64,000 nt of DNA from contig NC_081411.1 in the NCBI RefSeq assembly GCF_030272615.1, positions 161,769,089-161,833,088 of the forward strand, written 5' to 3'. Shown piece by piece: positions 58,104-64,000 of the stretch; position 1 is the stretch's first letter; the number at the start of each line of letters is the position of its first letter. The stretch comes from Cryptomeria japonica. Its lineage: Eukaryota; Streptophyta; Pinopsida; Cupressales; Cupressaceae. The translations under genes and the position numbers were made by a program. The notes beneath the pieces were generated by a model. It did no database searches. It had not been told where the DNA came from and worked only from the letters and a program-made list of their open reading frames with translations.

Positions 58104-58590
58104 CATATATCATAATGTCTGATTTCAATGTTTTATTTCGGAGAAATTATTTGAAGAATGTTTCTAAATGATTTTTTTTAACAATTATTTGAAGTTTATA
58201 TTTTTTCTGTTTGAATTGATAATATGTAGAAGTTACATTTCAATCTAAAAAATAATAAGAGCAAAGTGTTTTTCTTTACTCATATATCATAATGTCTAAT
58301 TTCAAAGTTTTATTACGGAGAAATTATTTGAAGAATGCTTCTAAATTATTTTTTTTAACAATTATTTGATGTTTACAATTTTTCTTTTAGAGTTGATAAT
58401 ATGTAGAAACTTTACATTCAACCTAAGATATAATAGGAACAAAGTGTTTGTCTTTTTCATAATTTAGAAATTTATGATGTTAGAAAATTAGTGCTTCTAA
58501 TAGGAAAAATGATATAAGATAACTAAATTACAAGACAAAGTGTTTGTCTTTTTCATAATTTAGAAATTTATGATGTTAGAAAATTAGTGC
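58104..58590 (+). repeat. Tandem repeats of 177 bp and 96 bp
   Basis: catatatcataatgtct starts units at 58104 and 58281 (177-bp period, moderate identity). Then caaagtgtttgtctttttcat starts at 58440 and 58536 (96-bp period, near-identical). Confidence 0.85.
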
Positions 58591-59399
58591 AATCAACACA
58601 TTTGTCTAGAGAAGAATAAATAACTAAATTACATTATTATTTTTAAACAAAACAAAGGGCCAAATCAAATCAAACAAATTAAAAAAAAAAAATTATGAAC
58701 AGGATTTTCATTAAAATTTAAATAAAAGTATATTATCCATAGAAAAAGTAGAGGGATGTAAGATCAATCCTTAGGAGTCATAGGGGTAGTGGTAAAAAAG
58801 AGTACTAAAACATGAAAAAAATATGGGCACTGCCCGAAAATAGAAATAGCTAAAAACAAATAGGCAAGAGGCATCAATGGATCAAGATGATCCTCGGGAC
58901 CGTATACATCAGTGGGCTTAGGGTTTTCATTCAAGAGGGACCACCCTTCATTAGTAGTTGTCTCTTCATTCTCCTTTTACTTCTTGGTTGGGGAAATAGC
59001 TAGAGCAAGCTGTGGGAACCCTTTAGAAGAGTTGAGCCAATTATTTTCTCTGCTAGTATCCGGTTAGCTAGAACCAACACTAGCAGAAAAGTCAACACCC
59101 CTCATACCCCACTCAAAGGAAAAGCAACCATGTCTCAGAGAGGCTGAGCGATGTTGATTGCAATTGCTACCACCATTAGACTAGCGACAAGGAAAATGGG
59201 CCCATCGTGGTTGTGAACGATGTGAAAAGGAATCGTGGCTACACCACTAGCCTTGGGGAAGATAATTGTCATAGGGAGAACATTGGTCATAGGAGGCAGA
59301 GGGTTTGAAGGCACTCATGTCACCGTACAAGGGGAATTTCCCCAATGATCAAGGAACACTTGCAAGTGGGCTACCTTGAGTATAAACTTGTTGGCTTGC
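58591..59399 (-). other. Tail side of LINE-D with a long open minus frame
   Basis: Minus 59390-58860 has one frame of about 175 codons with few stops (FPLYGDMSAFKPSASYDQ, CFSFEWGMRGVDFSASVGSS, SPTKK). It could be a C-terminal extension of the LINE or part of another element's ORF1. No domain recognised. Confidence 0.35.
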
Positions 59400-59600
59400 A
59401 CTTGAATATGAAACATCACACTATTATAAATGCATTCTTTAGTAAAAAGTGACATGAATATCAATAGAGTTGTGAGAAAATAAAATAATATTTCTATACT
59501 TTAATAATGTGAAGAGGATTTCCACCTTGAAAGCATGCCAATTCTGTGTTAATTTGAAGAGAATTCAAGGGGATTCCTCTAGAAGAGCCATATGCCAAGT

Positions 59601-60128
59601 GAAAGGTTCAAGCCAAAAAGGCTTAAAAAAATCATGAATCTGATTCCATAAATGTTGAGCTCAGCAACAAAACTAAAAAAGGTGAGTGAAAGATTGTGGT
59701 TGATCATAAAATGGGTAGTGAAGTGCTGCAGTTAAGATCCAAATGGCAAGCCTTAGAAAATAATACACCAAGAAAAGTGAATTAGCTTAGGCTCAACAAT
59801 GATAGCCCAAATATTTTTAAATATGTGATGCTATATGTGCTACAGTGACTGTAAAAATGAAAGGTTCAAGCTGAAAAGGCTTAAAAAAATCATGAATCCA
59901 ATTCCACAAATGTTGAGCTCGACAACAAAACTAAAAAAGGTGAGTGAAACATTGTGGCTGATCATAAAATGGGCAGTGAAGGTCAAGAACTCCCAAGTGT
60001 TGTAGTCAAGCTCCCAATGGCAAGCCTTGGAAAAGAATACACCAAGAAAAGTGAATTAGCTTAGGCTCAACAATGACAGACCAAATATTTTTAAATATGC
60101 GATGCAATATGTGCTACGGTGACTGCAA
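59601..60128. repeat. Imperfect tandem duplication of about 260 bp in LINE-D
   Basis: gaaaggttcaagc starts units at 59601 and 59859; both run through the zinc-binding region to ..gtgctacagtgactg or ..gtgctacggtgactg. The second unit has about 11 extra bases. Confidence 0.9.
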
Positions 60129-60806
60129 ATTCTAGTAGAGATTCAAATCCAAAACCATAGGCAAATGAGACATGAGATAGTGGTAACCCAAGCTAGGCTT
60201 CTAATTGCAAAAGAGTGTGTTGTAAAACCAATGCCAATATTTCCACCAGGGTTTGATAGATTGAATGTCAAACTTGTGTAGCATATTTAGAGGCAAAGAT
60301 GACAAGACAAGGTCAAATATTTCTTGATCTAGTGGAGCAAGTCAAAACAAAACTTGCATATCCTTCGAAGAAAGAAGTTGTATGGTAGATCTAGATAAAA
60401 AGTCCCTAGGGGTGTGAATGCCATGTTTGTGAATTAGCTTAGGCTCAACAATGACAGACCAAATATTTTTAAATATGCGATGCAATATGTGCTACGGTGA
60501 CTGCAAATTCTAGTAGAGATTCAAATCCAAAACCATAGGCAAATGAGACATGAGCTAGTGGTAACCCAAGCTAGGCTTATAATTGCAAAAGAGTGTGTTG
60601 TAAAACCAATGCCAATATTTCCACTAGGGTTTGATAGATTGAATGTCAAACTTGTGTAGCATATTTAGAGGCAAAGATGACAAGACAAGGTCAAATATTT
60701 CTTGATCTAGTGGAGCAAGTCAAAACAAAACTTGCATATCCTCCGAAGAAAGAAGTTGTATGGTAGATCTAGATAAAAAGTCCCTAGGGGTGTGAATGCC
60801 ATGTTT
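60051..60806. repeat. 378-bp tandem duplication in LINE-D
   Basis: gtgaattagcttagg starts units at 60051 and 60429; identity is near 99% by eye, so it is more recent than the 260-bp duplication. The first 78 bp also belong to the 260-bp repeat, making a nested arrangement. Confidence 0.95.
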
Positions 60807-61925
60807 GTGAAACCATAGAACACTAAACCTAGGAATGCAGGCTAAATAAAGCCCTTGAATTTGAAAGAGAAACAAATACAAAATATTATGATGATTGAAA
60901 GAAAGATCATCCTTAAATCCAACTCCATCCTAGCGAAGCTAGGGTTTGATAACTTCCTAGGCACACCAAATATTTTTGTCAATAAAAGTACCTTAAATAT
61001 GCACTTTGTCTTTCATGATAGGAAGGGTTTGAAATTTGATCCCCTTCCACAATGGTCTACTAGTTAGATATCTGGCAGAAATGTAATTTTTGAGAATAAC
61101 TTTCCAGGCTTGATCTCCAGTGATGATCCAAATAAACTATTTTGCACATACCACAAGACCCTGCTTCTGGGTAGAAATAAGGCTAACCCCTTGAACTCCC
61201 TGGGGAGACAACAATACTCACAAGTGACTCTATGAAATACAAGATGGTCCACTATTGAAGCCCACAACAAATATTAAAGAAGATTCTTAATCTTATTGTA
61301 AGAAGCTTCCTAGGGGCCCAATATGAAGAATAGTACACATAGGTAGCAACAAGAACTTTATAACAAATTTAGAATTTACCAGCCAACAAAAGTGGCTTAG
61401 TAATCCAGAAAGATATTTTTTTCTTGATTTTAGCAAAGGAAATGCCCAGGAAATGAAAGATTTCCCCTTGATGAATCTATTTCTGCCCATATTGGAGAAT
61501 CTAATTAGAGGTTGGGAGAAAGGATTACCTATAAAACTAGGCTTTTTGCCATTGAATAGTCGAACTAGAAGCCAAACAAAAAGTATCAAGGCATTGCAAA
61601 GCTTCATGAACATTATCTTCATCATCAATAAGGGTGAGGAAGGAATCATCTGTAAAATGACCATTGACAAGTTGAGAAGGTGACTCAAGTAGGGAAGTCC
61701 CCCTGACATGTCTAGTAGAAATAACATCTACAAGAAGGTAACCAAAACCTTTAGTAGGCAACACATATAATGATGGAGCCAATTGATATAATTGGCTTAG
61801 AATGGAGCAAAATAAGCCAAAATCCAAATATTGTTGATCATTAATGGTGATACAAGATGAGGAGTCTCTAAACAGCATTTTCACTATTTGAATAAACTCA
61901 GGTCCAAACAGTTCTATCCTTTGGA

Positions 61926-63700
61926 GATGAGTTGTGCAGTTTTGGTATATGTAGTAGCATGCAAAGTTGTAGGTGTTTATTTTTCATGGATAGGAAGGTG
62001 TTTAGACATGGTTTGATACTTCACACATTTTATTTTTCCTGTTGCTTTTCTTCAGAGATTGTTTTTGGGCTAACAATTTATATTGTATATGTTACATCTA
62101 ATTAGGTTGGCCCAATTGATGTTTCTTTGGTTATGAATGGTATATAAATATTGAATATATTTAGAGGATCAGATATGTTGTATGAGTAAGGTACATAGTT
62201 GTGTATGGTGTATCTTGTAAGTGCAAAGGTTCTAAAATGCAATCAAGTAGTGATGAAGTTAGTTTCAGATTTGCAACAACTGTGTACTATAATTAGTATT
62301 TCAAAGGATATGTTCCTCTCTAGTTCAACAATATCGATTCATTGTATTTATATATACTATATCTTTCTCTAGAGAAGTGATCTTTAGTGTTTGTAAGTCC
62401 ATTTTATCTTTCCCTAAGGTTGTGCACCTTTGTCCTGCAAGTCAAAATCAAGAGCAATGAATTTACTTGGCCTTAAGCCTAAAACTTGTAAACTTGTTTC
62501 CATATAGTGGGATAGTTCGCATTGTGGTTTTTACCTCATTGCCTTCTACATTTAAATTCTTAGTGTTTATGTGTGTTTTATATATATTTTTTCAATTCTT
62601 TACTTGTGCACATATGGTGACTAGAACTATTGATAATTTTATGGATAAATTGGTTAAGTTTTAATATATGTTGGTTCATGCCCACCCCAGCACCCCCGAA
62701 CATTTGGAAGTGTTCGATTTTTATAATATGTTTGAGTTCTATATGTATTTATTAATCCCAACCAAAAAAATACTATTATTCCTATTTAAAATGATGATGA
62801 TATCCCTAAATTGGTTACCCATAGCTCCATACCTAGTTTTTGTTCTTTATTATTTGTTAATCCTTTTATCCTATCTTCTTGTCATATTGATCATACACAT
62901 GTTTCCCTTAGAAATATATTGAAGAAGAGGACACGCTCCCCTTCATCTTGATTTATAGGTGGAAATAAAAGAGAAATTTGGTAATGTTTAATCTAACGTG
63001 AATAATATTATTAGCAACCAATAGAGTACTTTAAGTTCACTCTCATCTATTGTATCTTTCATAAATATGTTATGAGAAGCTTTCCCAACAACCTAATTAA
63101 TTTTCCACTCAAATGTTGTAAGGTTCAAGAATTTTTTTTTAATCTTCCACACCTATGGAAACTACGAAATAAAAACTATTAAAGATTAGTCAAAAATATA
63201 AATAGAAAACAATAGAACTCTCCCTATCTTAAAGAAGAGAAAACTAATGATGAATGAGCTGATGACAATCACAAGTCTCAACAACATCAAAGTTATGTAG
63301 GGTGACTAATGTTTTATTTTTCTTCTCAACTTATTTATATTAATTCTAAAAATATGAAGCTTCTATTTCCTTGTATTAGGTGGGCCCTCATACAATATTA
63401 CCATATTACATCAATACACTAGATATAAATGATTAAGATTTTTCATCTATAGTGTTTCATGACTACTACCCTATCAACAATGAAAATAATTTCCCTTCAA
63501 TTGTTTCATGGGATTTGATACAACATTGGAAAGCACAAACCAAACAAATTTTTATCATGAAATCACAACTAAGGATTATATCATTGAGCAAAAATTAAGT
63601 GTATTATATTATGGCTTTGATAAAGACTTTCAAACACAACTTCTTGAACTATCAAACTATAGGAATGTAACTAATTATTTGAACAATAATGAGTATTGCA
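61926..63700. other. AT-rich intergenic, no gene identified
   Basis: Short open frames at 62467-62922 and 63508-63714 match no family. The text at 62390-62440 weakly resembles 4090-4150. Confidence 0.4.
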
Positions 63701-63864
63701 ATATGCAAACCTAAATATTTAATTATAATTTATTTTTAATTATGATATATACATGTGAATGATAATAAGGAATAACATCATTATATGCAAACCTAAATAT
63801 TTAATTATAATTTATTTTTAATTATGATATATACATGTGAATGATAATAAGGAATAACATCATT
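63701..63864. repeat. Perfect 82-bp tandem duplication
   Basis: 63701-63782 and 63783-63864 are identical at every base I compared, starting atatgcaaacctaaatattt and ending aacatcatt. Confidence 0.95.
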
Positions 63865-64000
63865 TGAGAAATTAGAAGCTCTAACATGCATGCTATAATA
63901 ATAATAAACAATACTTAATGTGACTTATTCTCAAATTAATGAAGATATTGGGAATGACAATGGTATTACAAGAATTCATAATTTATGCTATTGAATATTA

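Larger units (their letters stand above)
59400..61925 (-). pseudogene. LINE-D: RT C-terminal half and zinc-binding domain
   Basis: On the minus strand the RT starts at about 61925 (SCITINDQQYLDFG), passes a degraded L.P.LYVL motif, VNGHFTDDSFLTLIDDEDN with FTDD as motif C (about 61685-61675), NVHEALQCLDTFCLASSS and the thumb (ISFWITKPLLLAG). The zf-RVT region is visible at about 60128-59860 (FSWCILFQGLPLGAW, CPFYDQPQC) and is repeated by local tandem duplications. Frameshifts and stops are frequent. The RT N-terminus, endonuclease and ORF1 are missing. It is a different LINE lineage from LINE-A by sequence. Confidence 0.8.

Overview
The window is nuclear DNA from a plant with a large, repeat-rich genome. 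The evidence is AT-rich sequence with no dense host genes, stacked and mutually nested Ty1/copia, Ty3/gypsy and L1-type LINE elements, a plant mobile domain (PMD) gene, and plant GT-AG introns. A gymnosperm would fit the density of old, heavily mutated elements, but that is inference. No CRISPR array, rRNA, tRNA or prokaryotic operon is visible, and no complete functional host gene was found.

Layout. 1-4.2 kb: diverged dispersed repeats and a LINE 3' end. 4.2-6.6 kb: a minus-strand copia 3' end (LTR plus RNase H), split by a 983-bp insertion flanked by CATA and carrying a 24-bp perfect palindrome. 6.6-11.6 kb: a plus-strand Ty3/gypsy element (PBS, gag, PR, RT, RNase H, IN) with an internal deletion. 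11.6-12.25 kb: a minus-strand copia gag-PR scrap and a 143-bp tandem duplication. 12.2-17.1 kb: a plus-strand copia element with 5' LTR, PBS, gag-pol and PPT but no 3' LTR. 17.27-17.85 kb: two exons of an unidentified host gene that splice in frame. 17.9-20.8 kb: a long inverted repeat enclosing scraps of a gypsy protease and a LINE. 23.9-25.9 kb: an unrecognised 650-codon decayed reading frame.

The main structure is a minus-strand LINE (47.3 kb down to 25.9 kb) split inside its reverse transcriptase by a 17,010-bp LTR retrotransposon at 28419-45428. The insertion has TG...CA LTRs and a perfect 5-bp target duplication (ataac). Its minus strand has PBS, a 2.8-kb leader, a small ORF upstream of gag, and one 2,291-codon gag-pol frame (zinc knuckle, protease, G-patch, RT, two RNase H domains, integrase), which places it in the Tat lineage. 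Converging on the pol end from the other side is an antisense PMD gene with its own TATA box and a candidate 1.1-kb GT-AG intron. The leaders of the two opposed genes carry the same degenerate TAGCRCAT repeat, each in sense orientation.

47-64 kb: a copia LTR remnant, a 4.27-kb TIR element with TA duplications (51757-56028) holding a 120-bp minisatellite and a possible captured transit-peptide exon, long dinucleotide arrays, another minus-strand LINE with nested tandem duplications (59.4-61.9 kb), and a perfect 82-bp tandem duplication near the right edge.

Common theme: the coding remnants carry many nonsense codons but few frameshifts. Most stops are the kind made by C-to-T change (CAG, CAA or CGA to a stop; TGG to TAG), as expected of methylated, silenced transposons decaying in place.
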